41,091 nucleotides of DNA from Lachnospiraceae bacterium (GCA_900753685.1 CAAEAB010000166.1:1-41091), one strand, 5' to 3'; numbered from the stretch's first letter, positions 8,414-17,333 are shown. Translations and numbers: made by a program. Notes: generated by a model not told the origin, from the letters alone.

Positions 8414-8468
8414 AGTTTTTGAAGCTTTGGGAAACACTGTAATTGTCGGCAGAAAGGAAGGATATCAA

Positions 8469-9677
8469 ATGGGAATGAATCAGACACCGGCAGCGAACCG
8501 GATACATATAGGCTTTTTTGGAAGGAGAAATGCCGGGAAATCCAGTGTTGTAAATGCGGTCACTGGTCAATCACTGGCGATTGTTTCACCAGTCAAAGGG
8601 ACGACAACAGATCCGGTATATAAAACGATGGAATTGCTTCCTATGGGCCCGGTAATGATCATAGATACGCCGGGAATTGATGATGAAGGCAGCCTGGGTG
8701 AAGAGCGGATAAAGAAAACAAAGCAGGTATTAAATAAAACAGATGTGGCGGTTCTTGTTGTCGACGGAGCTGTGGGTATGGACAGTAAAGATGAAGAACT
8801 AATCAAGCTGTTTGAGGCGAAAAAAATTCCTTATGTAATCGCATTAAATAAAAGCGATGTGTGCGCAGTGTGTCCTTACGGCGCGGATGATCCGCGTATT
8901 TGGGTTAGTGCTAAGGAGGGCGTCGGCATCTATGATTTGAAGGAGAAAATTGCCCGCCTGGCGGTCAAGGAGGTTTCAGAACGTCGGATTGTAGCGGACC
9001 TGGTTCAACCTGGAGACTTTATTGTTCTGGTCGTGCCGATTGACTCGGCGGCGCCGAAGGGACGGCTTATTTTGCCGCAGCAGCAAACGATTCGGGACAT
9101 TTTAGAGGCGGATGCAGCGTCTATTGTGGTAAAGGATTCGGAGCTTAAGGAGACCCTTGACAGCCTCGGAAAGAAGCCGAGAATGGTTATTACGGACAGT
9201 CAAGCCTTTCGCAGCGTGTCCGAGGATACCCCGGAGGATATTTTGCTGACCTCATTTTCCATTCTTTTTGCCCGCTACAAGGGAAGCCTGGAGCCGGCGG
9301 TGCAGGGCGTCCGGATGTTGGATAAATTAAAGGAAGGGGATAAGATTCTCATATCGGAGGGCTGCACCCATCATCGTCAGTGTGATGACATTGGTACGGT
9401 AAAAATACCCCGCTGGATTGAAGAATATACGGGAAAACATTTTCAGTATGAATGGAGCTCCGGAACGGAATTTCCGGAGAATTTAAGAGAATACGGATTG
9501 ATCATTCACTGCGGCGGCTGTATGCTGAATGAACGGGAAATGAAATATCGTCAAAAATGTGCCGGGGCTCAGGAAATACCGATGACAAATTATGGTATTC
9601 TCATTGCGCATACTCAGGGAATCTTAAGACGGAGTTTGGAACCCTTTCCGGATATTTTAAAATTGTTGGAAGAATAA
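8469..9677 (+). CDS. hydF: [FeFe]-hydrogenase H-cluster maturation GTPase HydF
   Basis: I place the start at ATG 8469, after AAGGAAGG; an upstream frame from 8352 would run through the intergenic hairpin. The 402-residue protein has an N-terminal GTPase domain: P-loop GRRNAGKSS (18-26), GTTTDP, DTPG (67-69), NKSD (127-130), SAKEG. Its C-terminal FeS-binding part has the HydF signature CTH (299-301) followed by HCGGC (347-351). HydF is the scaffold and carrier that assembles the diiron subcluster made by HydE and HydG and delivers it to apo-hydrogenase. No hydE or hydG lies here. It ends 13 bp from a convergent gene. Presence implies an [FeFe] hydrogenase in this anaerobe. Confidence 0.95.
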   Translation: MGMNQTPAANRIHIGFFGRRNAGKSSVVNAVTGQSLAIVSPVKGTTTDPVYKTMELLPMGPVMIIDTPGIDDEGSLGEERIKKTKQVLNKTDVAVLVVDGAVGMDSKDEELIKLFEAKKIPYVIALNKSDVCAVCPYGADDPRIWVSAKEGVGIYDLKEKIARLAVKEVSERRIVADLVQPGDFIVLVVPIDSAAPKGRLILPQQQTIRDILEADAASIVVKDSELKETLDSLGKKPRMVITDSQAFRSVSEDTPEDILLTSFSILFARYKGSLEPAVQGVRMLDKLKEGDKILISEGCTHHRQCDDIGTVKIPRWIEEYTGKHFQYEWSSGTEFPENLREYGLIIHCGGCMLNEREMKYRQKCAGAQEIPMTNYGILIAHTQGILRRSLEPFPDILKLLEE

Positions 9678-9689
9678 CGGATTAAACGG

Positions 9690-10130
9690 TCAGCTTCGTT
9701 TCTTCCAGCCAAAAAGCTTCGGAGGAAGGGAATAGGCGACGCCGATGCCCAGACCGATGGAGAGGGCCGTTTTCAAGCTGGTCATGCCGTAGTAAAGGGC
9801 GGTCTCGCCGGGGCCCGTAATCGTGTAAAAGGCCGTGTAATAAATGCCTGCTCCCGGAACCAGCGTAAAGATGCCTGAAATGAGAAAAAGGGTTGTCGTT
9901 ACTTTGTAAAATCGGGCAAGATATCTTGAGCAGATCGTCAGGATAGCGCTGGCGGCAAAAACTGCAGCGACGGAAGAACCGGCCAAATGAAGCGTCAGGA
10001 GATGGACGCCCCAGCCAAGGGCTCCGACGAGGCCGCATTGAATTAAATATTTTTTTGGCGTACTGAATAATACGGAAAAGGAAACCGTTCCTATAAAAGC
10101 TGCGATTAGTTGAAATAAAACTTCGGGCAT
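9690..10130 (-). CDS. Threonine/serine exporter, small membrane subunit (ThrE C-terminal-type)
   Basis: A 146-residue membrane protein with four to five hydrophobic helices and motifs of the DUF3815/ThrE_2 family (GWGVHLL, a TLVPGAGIYYT segment, and a C-terminal GxGIGVAYSLP stretch). The ribosome site GGAGGAGCTT precedes the start. It begins 10 bp after the larger ThrE-like subunit gene on the same strand; together the pair corresponds to the single-chain ThrE exporter, which moves threonine and serine out of the cell by proton antiport. Its end faces hydF with almost no spacer and no clear terminator. Family is confident; substrate is by homology. Confidence 0.85.
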   Translation of the reverse strand: MPEVLFQLIAAFIGTVSFSVLFSTPKKYLIQCGLVGALGWGVHLLTLHLAGSSVAAVFAASAILTICSRYLARFYKVTTTLFLISGIFTLVPGAGIYYTAFYTITGPGETALYYGMTSLKTALSIGLGIGVAYSLPPKLFGWKKRS

Positions 10131-10140
10131 AAGCTCCTCC

Positions 10141-10914
10141 TTATAAAAATAGTGCGGTTGCGATGCCGACGCCGATGGCGATACCGCCGGCAGTTACGCG
10201 AGCATCCACCAGCCGGACAAGACCGGCCAGATAGTCGTTTTCCAGGAAATTTCGAAAAGAGTTTGTCAGTGCGATTCCCGGAACGAGAGGGAAAAGCGCG
10301 CCGATGGTCATCCGGTCCAGCTGATCGCCCAGTCCGACAGAGTACAGAAGGATGCATGAGCAAACGGCGATAATGCTTGCGGCGATATTATACATGATTT
10401 TTGGAAGGGACAGTTTAGGCAGTACATATAATAAGAAGATATACAAAATACAGCCCGCCAAAAGAGCAGTCGCAGAGTCAAAAAAGCTCCCGCCGAACAG
10501 ATAGCAGAAACCGCCGCTGCCAAACCCGGCGCACAGGATTTTTACTTTATTGCTGGAAGCTTCAAAGGATTGGATCCGGTCTAATTCGGTTTCGATTTCC
10601 AATGGATCGTCAAGGCCGGCGACAATTCTTCTGGATAGGGTGTTTAACGCCTCCAGACGGCAGATATTCATGGGAGATAAAGAAATATAGCGGACACGGC
10701 AGGAATAAGTCTGACCGCCGGTCAGCATAGATGCGAAGATGCCGTTGGCAATGACAAAGGTGTTAAAGTCTTTAAGTCCCAGTGCATGGGCGGCATACTG
10801 CATGACATCTCCCGTGCGGAAAATCTCGCCGCCGTTTTCCAGCATTTCACTGCCGAGCCGTGTAACCAGTTCAAAATATATTTTTTCTTTTTTAATAATC
10901 TCTTCGTGATTCAT
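10141..10914 (-). CDS. Threonine/serine exporter, large subunit (DUF1212/ThrE N-terminal-type)
   Basis: A 257-residue protein. The N-terminal ~115 residues are soluble, with the family's GxxLLENGGEIxR-like segment (SEMLENGGEIFRTGDVM) and a conserved region around the Arg-rich YISLSPMNICRLEALN. The C-terminal half has about five membrane helices with an LVPGIALTNSFRNFLENDYLAG block typical of DUF1212. A weak ribosome site (GGATGA) precedes it. It is co-transcribed with the smaller subunit 10 bp downstream. In split ThrE systems both chains are needed. The likely role is relief from excess threonine/serine or small peptides. Confidence 0.85.
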   Translation of the reverse strand: MNHEEIIKKEKIYFELVTRLGSEMLENGGEIFRTGDVMQYAAHALGLKDFNTFVIANGIFASMLTGGQTYSCRVRYISLSPMNICRLEALNTLSRRIVAGLDDPLEIETELDRIQSFEASSNKVKILCAGFGSGGFCYLFGGSFFDSATALLAGCILYIFLLYVLPKLSLPKIMYNIAASIIAVCSCILLYSVGLGDQLDRMTIGALFPLVPGIALTNSFRNFLENDYLAGLVRLVDARVTAGGIAIGVGIATALFL

Positions 10915-10949
10915 AATAGTTTTATCATCCTTTAATTTAATGACCTGAG

Positions 10950-10955
10950 ATTATA
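10950..10955 (-). promoter_or_regulatory. -10 box for the ThrE pair
   Basis: TATAAT on the - strand lies 36 bp before the start codon of the large subunit. No good -35 box is visible at 16-18 bp, so the promoter is weak or activator-dependent. Confidence 0.45.
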
Positions 10956-11017
10956 TTAGCACAAAAATAAAGAAGATAAAGAAGTATTTTTTTAATCTGT
11001 ATTTTATTTATAAAATA

Positions 11018-11026
11018 TGTTATACT
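11018..11026 (+). promoter_or_regulatory. Extended -10 promoter of the DegV gene
   Basis: TGTTATACT is an extended -10 element (TGn plus TATACT) about 50 bp before the degV-like start. Upstream sequence is very AT-rich and has no strong -35 box, as is usual with extended -10 promoters. Confidence 0.55.
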
Positions 11027-11074
11027 GTAACCGCCTAATTTGAGCGTGTTTGTAAAGAGGAGGATACTAAGTTA

Positions 11075-11941
11075 ATGGAAAAGATAAAGATATTTACAGA
11101 TTCGGCCAGCGATATTACTCATGAAAATGAGAAGCATCTGGATATTGGGATGTTTAATTTTAATATAGCCATGGGGGAGAAATCTTATGTCAGCAGAGTT
11201 GATTTTAATAATGAAGAGTTTTACAAGCTGATGGGAGAGTATGACGGCATTCCAACAACATCTCAGATTACAGCCTATGAATTTCAGGAAATGTATGAGA
11301 AGTTTTATAAAGAAGGATATACAGATTTAATTGGTATTTTAATTAACAGTGAAGGATCGGCCACTTATGAGAATTCTTTGATGGCGTATAAGCTTTTTGT
11401 GGAAGAACATCCGGAAGCTGAAGGAAAATTCAGGGTTCACAGTATTGATTCCAGAAATTATAGTGGCGCTTATGGATATGCGGTGGTTGAAGCCGCTAAA
11501 ATGGTCGGAGAAGGAAAGAGCGCGGCTGAAATCGTTGCCTTTGCGAAAGACTGGGTAGATCACTGCGTCATTTTTTTTGTGCCATATACATTAAAATATG
11601 CCAGCAAGAGCGGAAGAATTCCGAGCGCAGCGGCATTTGTCGGTGACAAACTTGGCATTAAGCCGGTTATGCGGATTTATGATCATAAAATTTCAACAGC
11701 GTTGACGGTTCGGGGTGAAAAAAGGGTTGTGAAAAAAATCGCAGAAAAAACCATGGCAGACATCGAAAAAGGCGCTCCGTACATGATTGTTTACGGTGAT
11801 AATACGGAGGTTAGAGATCAGATGGCGGAAGAGATGACCCGTCTTCTTGGCTATGCTCCCGCCGATTTTTACCAGATCGGAGCGGCCATTGCGGCCAATG
11901 CGGGACCGACGGTAACTGGCGTTATTTTCAAAGAAAAATAG
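11075..11941 (+). CDS. DegV family fatty-acid-binding protein
   Basis: The 288-residue product opens with the family's strand and loop KIFTDSASDI, has the TSQIT segment (~60) where the lipid carboxylate is held, and the SGRIPSAAAFVGDKLGIKPVMRI block in the second domain. These define DegV/EDD-fold proteins, which bind a fatty acid and, as FakB, present it to the kinase FakA for incorporation into phospholipid. No fakA is in this window. GAGGAGGATACTAAGTTA precedes the start. It is a single-gene unit with its own extended -10 promoter and a terminator. Family is firm; use as a FakB rather than another lipid carrier is inferred. Confidence 0.9.
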   Translation: MEKIKIFTDSASDITHENEKHLDIGMFNFNIAMGEKSYVSRVDFNNEEFYKLMGEYDGIPTTSQITAYEFQEMYEKFYKEGYTDLIGILINSEGSATYENSLMAYKLFVEEHPEAEGKFRVHSIDSRNYSGAYGYAVVEAAKMVGEGKSAAEIVAFAKDWVDHCVIFFVPYTLKYASKSGRIPSAAAFVGDKLGIKPVMRIYDHKISTALTVRGEKRVVKKIAEKTMADIEKGAPYMIVYGDNTEVRDQMAEEMTRLLGYAPADFYQIGAAIAANAGPTVTGVIFKEK

Positions 11942-11975
11942 AAATTCGTGAAAATTATTTACAATAATATCCTGT

Positions 11976-12030
11976 AAAAAGGTCTTCTGTCAGATGCTAT
12001 ATTTGAATCACCGACAGAGGGCTTTTTTTT
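11976..12030 (+). terminator. Rho-independent terminator after the DegV gene
   Basis: An imperfect stem (AAAAAGGTCTTCTGTC against GACAGAGGGCTTTTT) is followed by an eight-base T tract ending at 12030. Confidence 0.75.
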
Positions 12031-12074
12031 GACAAAAAAATATAAAATATATTAAAAATATGATTGATAAATGC

Positions 12075-12103
12075 TTGACGAAGCTATTTATGTGCTATAT
12101 AAT
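12075..12103 (+). promoter_or_regulatory. Promoter of the acyl-CoA dehydrogenase-etfBA operon
   Basis: TTGACG (12075-12080) and TATAAT (12098-12103) are spaced by 17 bp, a strong sigma-A promoter in keeping with the optimal-looking codon use of the three genes behind it. It leaves a leader of about 75 bases. Confidence 0.85.
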
Positions 12104-12123
12104 TAGTATACAAAGTATTCGTA

Positions 12124-12139
12124 CAGGTGTAGGCACCTG
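12124..12139 (+). promoter_or_regulatory. Inverted repeat in the leader of the acyl-CoA dehydrogenase operon
   Basis: CAGGTGTAGGCACCTG is a perfect 6-bp inverted repeat around TAGG, about 20 bp downstream of the -10 box. It may be an operator or a short RNA hairpin. No regulator gene is adjacent to this operon. Confidence 0.4.
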
Positions 12140-12183
12140 GACCTAACTATTAATTATCGAGAGCTTAAACAGGAGGTATAATT

Positions 12184-13341
12184 ATGGTGGATTTTAAGCT
12201 GACCAACAAACAGTTATTGGCAAAGAAGCTTTTTGCAGAATTTGCAGAAAAAGAAATTAAGCCACTCTCTTCAGAAATGGATGAAACAGAAGTATTCGAC
12301 CTGGAATTACTTGAGAAAATGAAAAAAATTGGTTTAATGGGTATCCCATATGACAAAAAATACGGCGGCGGCGGCGCTGATATCTTAACATACGCAGTAG
12401 CTATGGAAGAGATCTCCAAAGTAGATGCCAGCTGTGGTATCACAATGTCTGTACATAACTCTCTTTGCTGCCCATGTATCAATGATTTCGGTACAGAAGA
12501 ACAGAAGGAAAAATATTTAAGACCATTGGTTAACGGAACATGGTCTGGCTGCTTCAGCTTAACAGAGCCAGGTGCTGGTACAGATGCTTCCGGCGCTAAG
12601 ACGATTGCTGAGAAAACAGAAGACGGTAAATATTACATCTTAAACGGTCAGAAAGTATTCGCTACAAACGGCGGATTTGCTGATATTTATGTAGTATTCG
12701 CATTAACAGATAAGACAAAAGGACCAAAAGGAATGTCCGCATTCATCGTTGAAAAAGGTACACCAGGCGTTATCGTTGGTGAAAACATCAAACGTATGGG
12801 TATCCGTGCAGCTTCCAACGTTGAAATCGCATTCGTTGACGCTAAGATCCCGGCTGAAAACTTATTAGGTAAAGAAGGCAAAGGTTACGGAATCGCTATG
12901 GGCGCTCTTGCAGGTGGACGTATCGGTATCGCTGCTCAGGCAACAGGTATCGCTCAGGGCGCTTTGAACGAAGCAATCAAATATTCTAAAGAAAGAAAAC
13001 AGTTCGGAAAACCTATTTCTTCTTTCCAGCATACACAGTTCCAGTGTGTTGAAATGCAGACAAAGATTGATGCAGCTCGTTTCTTAACATGGAGAGCAGC
13101 TAAAGCTAAAGACGATCATGAAAACTATACACCATTCTCTGCTATGGCTAAATTATATGCTTCTCAGGTTGCTGTTGAAGTTACACGTTTCGCAGTTCAG
13201 TTAATGGGTGGCTATGGTTACTCCAGAGAATATCCAGTTGAACGTATGTACAGAGATGCTAAGATCACTGAAATTTACGAAGGTACATCCGAAGCTATGA
13301 AGATGGTAGCTGGCGGCCACGTAATGAACGGAGTTAAATAA
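12184..13341 (+). CDS. bcd: Short-chain acyl-CoA dehydrogenase (butyryl-CoA dehydrogenase type)
   Basis: A 385-residue FAD flavoenzyme. The acyl-CoA dehydrogenase signatures are complete: CFSLTEPGAGTDASG (~122-136), the FATNGGFAD region, the helical C-terminal domain with RKQFGKPISSFQ, QLMGGYGYSREYPVER and IYEGTSEAMKM, in which Glu366 is the expected catalytic base. In clostridia this enzyme with EtfAB reduces crotonyl-CoA to butyryl-CoA, usually coupled to ferredoxin reduction. etfB and etfA follow within 25 bp. AACAGGAGGTATAATT gives the start. Codon use is strongly biased, suggesting very high expression. The related acryloyl-CoA reductase of the acrylate pathway has the same gene order, so a propionate role cannot be excluded. 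Confidence 0.93.
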   Translation: MVDFKLTNKQLLAKKLFAEFAEKEIKPLSSEMDETEVFDLELLEKMKKIGLMGIPYDKKYGGGGADILTYAVAMEEISKVDASCGITMSVHNSLCCPCINDFGTEEQKEKYLRPLVNGTWSGCFSLTEPGAGTDASGAKTIAEKTEDGKYYILNGQKVFATNGGFADIYVVFALTDKTKGPKGMSAFIVEKGTPGVIVGENIKRMGIRAASNVEIAFVDAKIPAENLLGKEGKGYGIAMGALAGGRIGIAAQATGIAQGALNEAIKYSKERKQFGKPISSFQHTQFQCVEMQTKIDAARFLTWRAAKAKDDHENYTPFSAMAKLYASQVAVEVTRFAVQLMGGYGYSREYPVERMYRDAKITEIYEGTSEAMKMVAGGHVMNGVK

Positions 13342-13360
13342 GAAATAGGAGGAAGAAATC

Positions 13361-14155
13361 ATGAAGATTGTTGTATGTGCAAAACAGGTACCGGATACAA
13401 CCGAAGTTAAATTAGATCCAAAAACTGGTACATTGATCCGTGATGGTGTGCCAAGTATTATCAACCCGGATGATAAAGCGGGTATCGAAGCTGCTTTACA
13501 GTTAAAAGAAGCAGTTCCAGGAAGTACAGTTACTGTAGTTTCCATGGGACCTCCTCAGGCAGACGTTGCTTTAAGAGAAGCATTGGCTATGGGATGTGAC
13601 GAAGCTATCCTCGTTACAGACAGAGCTTTTGGTGGCGCTGATACATGGGCTACTTCTTCTACAATCGCAGCAGCTCTGAAGAAAATCGACTATGATGTAA
13701 TCATCACAGGCCGTCAGGCTATCGATGGTGATACAGCTCAGGTTGGACCACAGATCGCTGAACATCTTGGACTGCCACAGGTAAGTTATGCAGAAAACAT
13801 TGAAGTTGATGGCGACAGCCTGAAAGTACAGCGTCAGTTCGAAGATCGCTACCACATCATCAAAGTGAAAATGCCTTGCGTTATCACAGCTTTAGCAGAA
13901 CTTGCAGAGCCTAGATACATGACTGTTTCCGGTATCGTAGCTGCTTACGATGAAAAAGAAGTTAAGGTTTGGGGTCTTGAAGATCTTAAAGATACAGTTG
14001 ATGAAGCAAATATTGGTCTTAAAGGATCTCCTACAAGAGTTAAACAGTCCTTCACAAAACCGCTTAAACCAGCTGGTACAGTATTGAAAGACTTAACACC
14101 GGATGAAGCTGTTGATGCAATCGTTGCTAAACTGAAAGAAAAATACATTATCTAA
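13361..14155 (+). CDS. etfB: Electron transfer flavoprotein beta subunit
   Basis: A 264-residue EtfB with the family's start KIVVCAKQVPDTTEVKLD, the RDGVPSIINPDDKAGIEAAL block, the nucleotide-binding ITGRQAIDGDTAQVGPQIAE segment (~127-145), and the recognition-loop area with CVITALAELAEPRYM. With EtfA it carries FAD and passes electrons between NADH, ferredoxin and the acyl-CoA dehydrogenase. It lies 19 bp after the dehydrogenase gene and 23 bp before etfA. AAATAGGAGGAAGAAATC precedes the start. Family certain; flavin-based bifurcation is inferred from the clostridial gene arrangement. Confidence 0.96.
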   Translation: MKIVVCAKQVPDTTEVKLDPKTGTLIRDGVPSIINPDDKAGIEAALQLKEAVPGSTVTVVSMGPPQADVALREALAMGCDEAILVTDRAFGGADTWATSSTIAAALKKIDYDVIITGRQAIDGDTAQVGPQIAEHLGLPQVSYAENIEVDGDSLKVQRQFEDRYHIIKVKMPCVITALAELAEPRYMTVSGIVAAYDEKEVKVWGLEDLKDTVDEANIGLKGSPTRVKQSFTKPLKPAGTVLKDLTPDEAVDAIVAKLKEKYII

Positions 14156-14178
14156 TCTAGGTCGGGAGGTTCAATGAA

Positions 14179-15165
14179 ATGAGTAAGAACGTATATGTTG
14201 TTGCCGAACAGAGAGACGGCAAAGTTATGAAAGTAAGTTATGAATTAATTGGAAAAGCCAGAGACCTCGCTGATGCATTAGGACAGGATGTTGTTGCAGT
14301 TCTTATGGGTTCCAATATCGCAGATGCTGCAAATGATTTAGCAAAAGCCGGCGCAGATAAAGTTATCTATGTTGACGACGCTATGCTTGCAGAATATGTT
14401 ACAGAGCCATATGCAAAAGCTTTGACAGCGGTTATCAAAGCAAACGATCCGGAAATCGTTATCTTTGGCGCTTCCTCTATCGGTAGAGATTTGGCTCCAC
14501 GTGTATCTGCCAGAATCCATACAGGTCTGACAGCTGACTGTACAAAACTTGAAATTAACGAAGAAACAAAATTATTAGAGATGACACGTCCTGCATTTGG
14601 TGGTAACATCATGGCTACTATCCTTTGTGCAGATCACAGACCTCAGATGGCTACAGTACGTCCAGGCGTTATGCAGGCATTAGCATCCTGTGATAAAGTT
14701 GGCGTAGTTGAAAAATTCGATGTAGAATTTACAGCAGCTGACATGAACGTTGAAATCTGTGAAATTGTTAAGACAGAAAAGAAATCTGTAGATATTACAG
14801 AAGCTAAGATTCTTGTATCCGGTGGTCGTGGACTTGGTTCCGCAGAAGGCTTTGGTCAGTTAAAAGACCTTGCAGCTGCACTTGGCGGCGAAGTTTCCGC
14901 ATCCAGAGCTGCTGTTGATAACGGCTGGATCGACAAGGATCGTCAGGTTGGTCAGACAGGTAAAACTGTTCGTCCGGATCTCTATGTTGCTTGTGGTATC
15001 TCCGGAGCTATTCAGCATGCAGCTGGTATGGAAGAATCCGAATTTATCGTAGCTATCAATAAAGAAGAATCTGCACCGATCTTCAGCATCTGCGATTTAG
15101 GTATTGTAGGCGATTTAAACAAAATCGTTCCGAAGCTTACAGAAGCTTTAAAAAAAGCTGACTAA
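14179..15165 (+). CDS. etfA: Electron transfer flavoprotein alpha subunit
   Basis: A 328-residue EtfA. The C-terminal FAD domain is clear: SGGRGLGSAEGF (~215), EVSASRAAVDNGWI, QVGQTGKTVRPDLYVACGISGAIQH and the closing AINKEESAPIFSICDLGIVGD. The N-terminal part is the EtfA/B Rossmann-like domain; there is no N-terminal ferredoxin extension of the kind seen in some clostridial EtfA. It closes the three-gene operon and is followed by a strong terminator. Together with EtfB it is the electron partner of the acyl-CoA dehydrogenase. Confidence 0.96.
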   Translation: MSKNVYVVAEQRDGKVMKVSYELIGKARDLADALGQDVVAVLMGSNIADAANDLAKAGADKVIYVDDAMLAEYVTEPYAKALTAVIKANDPEIVIFGASSIGRDLAPRVSARIHTGLTADCTKLEINEETKLLEMTRPAFGGNIMATILCADHRPQMATVRPGVMQALASCDKVGVVEKFDVEFTAADMNVEICEIVKTEKKSVDITEAKILVSGGRGLGSAEGFGQLKDLAAALGGEVSASRAAVDNGWIDKDRQVGQTGKTVRPDLYVACGISGAIQHAAGMEESEFIVAINKEESAPIFSICDLGIVGDLNKIVPKLTEALKKAD

Positions 15166-15175
15166 TTAAAAATTC

Positions 15176-15220
15176 AGATATTCCAGGGGACTGCACCAAT
15201 CCCCTGAAATATCTTTATTT
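15176..15220 (+). terminator. Terminator of the acyl-CoA dehydrogenase-etfBA operon
   Basis: AGATATTCCAGGGGA (15176-15190) pairs with TCCCCTGAAATATCT (15200-15214) with one mismatch and a 9-base loop, followed by TTATTT. Confidence 0.85.
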
Positions 15221-15275
15221 ACAAATGTTAAAATTTATCCCTGGGTTTTAAACTTATAATGCAATAGAACTACAG

Positions 15276-15309
15276 AAAAAGACGGTATCCATAAGATCCG
15301 TCTTTTTTT
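15276..15309 (-). terminator. Terminator of the DUF1576 gene (possibly bidirectional)
   Basis: AAAAAGACGG pairs with CCGTCTTTTTTT across a short loop; T runs flank both sides, so it can stop the - strand DUF1576 transcript and back up the etfA terminator on the other strand. Confidence 0.75.
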
Positions 15310-15313
15310 GCGA

Positions 15314-16693
15314 TTATTTATATAGTGCTCCTTTGTGAGGGAAGTGATGTTCCAAAATCGGTACGAGGATGAGAGCAGTGATGCCGGCGCTGAAACCACC
15401 GTTAAACAACATAAATCCGCCATGAACCGCCGCGGTTGAGGTACATATGGAAGCTCCGATGATTCCGGAGATCAATCCGATTTTCCAGCCGTATTTCCCG
15501 GCCATTGGCGCCAATCCGGTGGCGAAGGCAACACCGTTTATATAGCCCTGGGTGGATAGGCTCCAGGGAACCGGTTCGTTTCTTGAAGTATATAGAAGAG
15601 TGACAAATATCGATAATAGGATATAACCGCCAAATATGGACCAGGTATTTTTTGGATGCTGGCCCGTGGCAGCAAAAGTCATGGCTGCAAATATTGCTCC
15701 CACCGTTGGTCCGGTGAAGGCCACGCCTTCTGTAAAGAGCATAATGAGATTCATGTAACCAAGAACCATGAAGCCATAGATTCCAAAATTGATTAAACAT
15801 AAAGGCATACCGTATTTTTCGGCAAAGCTTGACAGGTGCCCCGTTTCTCTGGTCAGGTTTTTGTAACCATTGAAGCTTTTTTTGTTTAATATATAACCGG
15901 TAATTAGTGCGGCGCCAAATAGAAATATGAAAAACACATTGGCAAAAATCCAGGTGGATTCACCGATACCATCATAAAACGGATTATTTGGCTCTATAGG
16001 CCCTCCGGAATCGCGTCCTAGGGTTTTGTATAGAAAAGCGTATAGAAAACCGCCTACGAGGCCAAATGCCAGGCCGCCGTTGTATAGATTATAGCCTTTG
16101 TGCATCCATAAAGCCCCTTCGAGCATCCCTGGGAGAGCAATTCCGGCAGCCAGGCCGACAACAATGGTCAATACAATACCGGGAATGGTGAGATGGACTT
16201 CTCCCGGAATGTACATATCTTCCGGCGTATATCGAAAGAGCATTTCGCTTACTAAAGGCCCGAAGGCCATAGAAAACATGGCGATATGAAGGTGGTCTCT
16301 AAAATCCTTTTTTTTAAAAAGATAATAAAAAATAACACCGATATAACAGGGCCAAATGTTTAAAAAATTCATTCCATAAAAGCAATGGGCAACCAGGAGC
16401 ATGTAAGCGGCCAAAAAGGAAGGCGTCGTCCTGGCCCGGCATAAGATTGTAATGAGCATACATGTCAGACTGCATACAGCCCCGTTAAAAAACGTGCTGG
16501 CCACACCGCCGATGCCAAAATAATCTGTAATCAGGGGACAGGGCGAGATGAGTATTTCTCGCCATCCGTAAAGGAGCCCTTTAAAACCTCCGCTGAAAGG
16601 CATGGCGGCCATTGCGGCGGCCAGGAGAGCAAAGCCGATTCCAAGACAAAAATTTTTAATTAATTTGTCATTAGTATTTGAGACAGTTTCCAT
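15314..16693 (-). CDS. DUF1576 family polytopic membrane protein
   Basis: A 459-residue protein with about 12 hydrophobic helices, arranged as two similar halves, with conserved Gly-rich segments (YNGGLAFGLVGGFLYAF; HGGFMLFNGGFSAG near the C-terminus) characteristic of the DUF1576 family of clostridial membrane proteins. Its function is not known to me; the fold suggests a channel or transporter. Ribosome site AAGAAGGGAAATTC precedes ATG. It is transcribed alone, divergent from a VanZ-like gene and convergent with etfA, so context gives little help. No signal peptide cleavage site is visible. Confidence 0.8.
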   Translation of the reverse strand: METVSNTNDKLIKNFCLGIGFALLAAAMAAMPFSGGFKGLLYGWREILISPCPLITDYFGIGGVASTFFNGAVCSLTCMLITILCRARTTPSFLAAYMLLVAHCFYGMNFLNIWPCYIGVIFYYLFKKKDFRDHLHIAMFSMAFGPLVSEMLFRYTPEDMYIPGEVHLTIPGIVLTIVVGLAAGIALPGMLEGALWMHKGYNLYNGGLAFGLVGGFLYAFLYKTLGRDSGGPIEPNNPFYDGIGESTWIFANVFFIFLFGAALITGYILNKKSFNGYKNLTRETGHLSSFAEKYGMPLCLINFGIYGFMVLGYMNLIMLFTEGVAFTGPTVGAIFAAMTFAATGQHPKNTWSIFGGYILLSIFVTLLYTSRNEPVPWSLSTQGYINGVAFATGLAPMAGKYGWKIGLISGIIGASICTSTAAVHGGFMLFNGGFSAGITALILVPILEHHFPHKGALYK

Positions 16694-16784
16694 GAATTTC
16701 CCTTCTTTTATTGATTTTTTTCCTGTATAAGCGTATGATAAGAAAAAATATTTTGGTATGCTTATTTAAAGGACAGGTGATTTT

Positions 16785-17333
16785 ATGTTTAAACGTATAT
16801 TATTTTTTATATTAAAGCCCCTGGCATTTGTACCTATGTTGGCTATGATGGCATTGATCTTTTCTTTTTCGGCTCAGTCTGGAGTGGATTCGGGACAGCT
16901 TAGTCATAAGGTAAGCTATAAAATTGTTCAGGTTGGTGGCCGGATTTTGGATAAGCCGCTGGAAGACTGGCAGATTGAGGCCTATGCGGATAAGATCGAA
17001 CATTATGTGCGAAAAGCAGCCCATATGACAGAATATTTTATTTTGGCCATTACTGTAGCGCTGCCCTTTTATGTATACGGTCTCCGCGGTTTTCCGCTTC
17101 TGCTGGTGGCCGGTATTATTTGCGTAGGCTTTGCCTGCACCGATGAGTACCATCAATCCTTTGTCGGAGGAAGAAGTCCAGCGATTCGGGATGTGTGTAT
17201 TGACAGCGTCGGCGCTTTTTTCGGCATAATGGTTGTGCGCATTGTCTGTTGGACGGTACTTGCGCCTTCCAGGGCGGCCCAGCGTCGACGCAGACGGGCC
17301 AGACAGCGGCGTTATAAGGCTGTAGGCCGCTAA
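16785..17333 (+). CDS. VanZ-like membrane protein
   Basis: A 182-residue protein with an N-terminal hydrophobic helix (1-28), then the VanZ signatures VRKAAHMTEYFILAI (~85) and DEYHQSFVGGRSPAIRDVCIDSVGAFFG (~125-150), two further helices, and a strongly basic Arg-rich tail (~165-182). The VanZ family is named for a teicoplanin-resistance accessory protein; most members have no known role. There is no glycopeptide resistance cluster here, so I would not infer resistance. The start follows AAAGGACAGGTGATTTT. The stop overlaps by 4 bases the end of a tiny convergent frame. Confidence 0.85.
   Translation: MFKRILFFILKPLAFVPMLAMMALIFSFSAQSGVDSGQLSHKVSYKIVQVGGRILDKPLEDWQIEAYADKIEHYVRKAAHMTEYFILAITVALPFYVYGLRGFPLLLVAGIICVGFACTDEYHQSFVGGRSPAIRDVCIDSVGAFFGIMVVRIVCWTVLAPSRAAQRRRRRARQRRYKAVGR

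Noticed and set aside
8352..8468. N-terminal extension of HydF
   Set aside because: The extra codons lie in the intergenic hairpin and do not resemble HydF; ATG 8469 has a good ribosome site and begins at the family's usual place.
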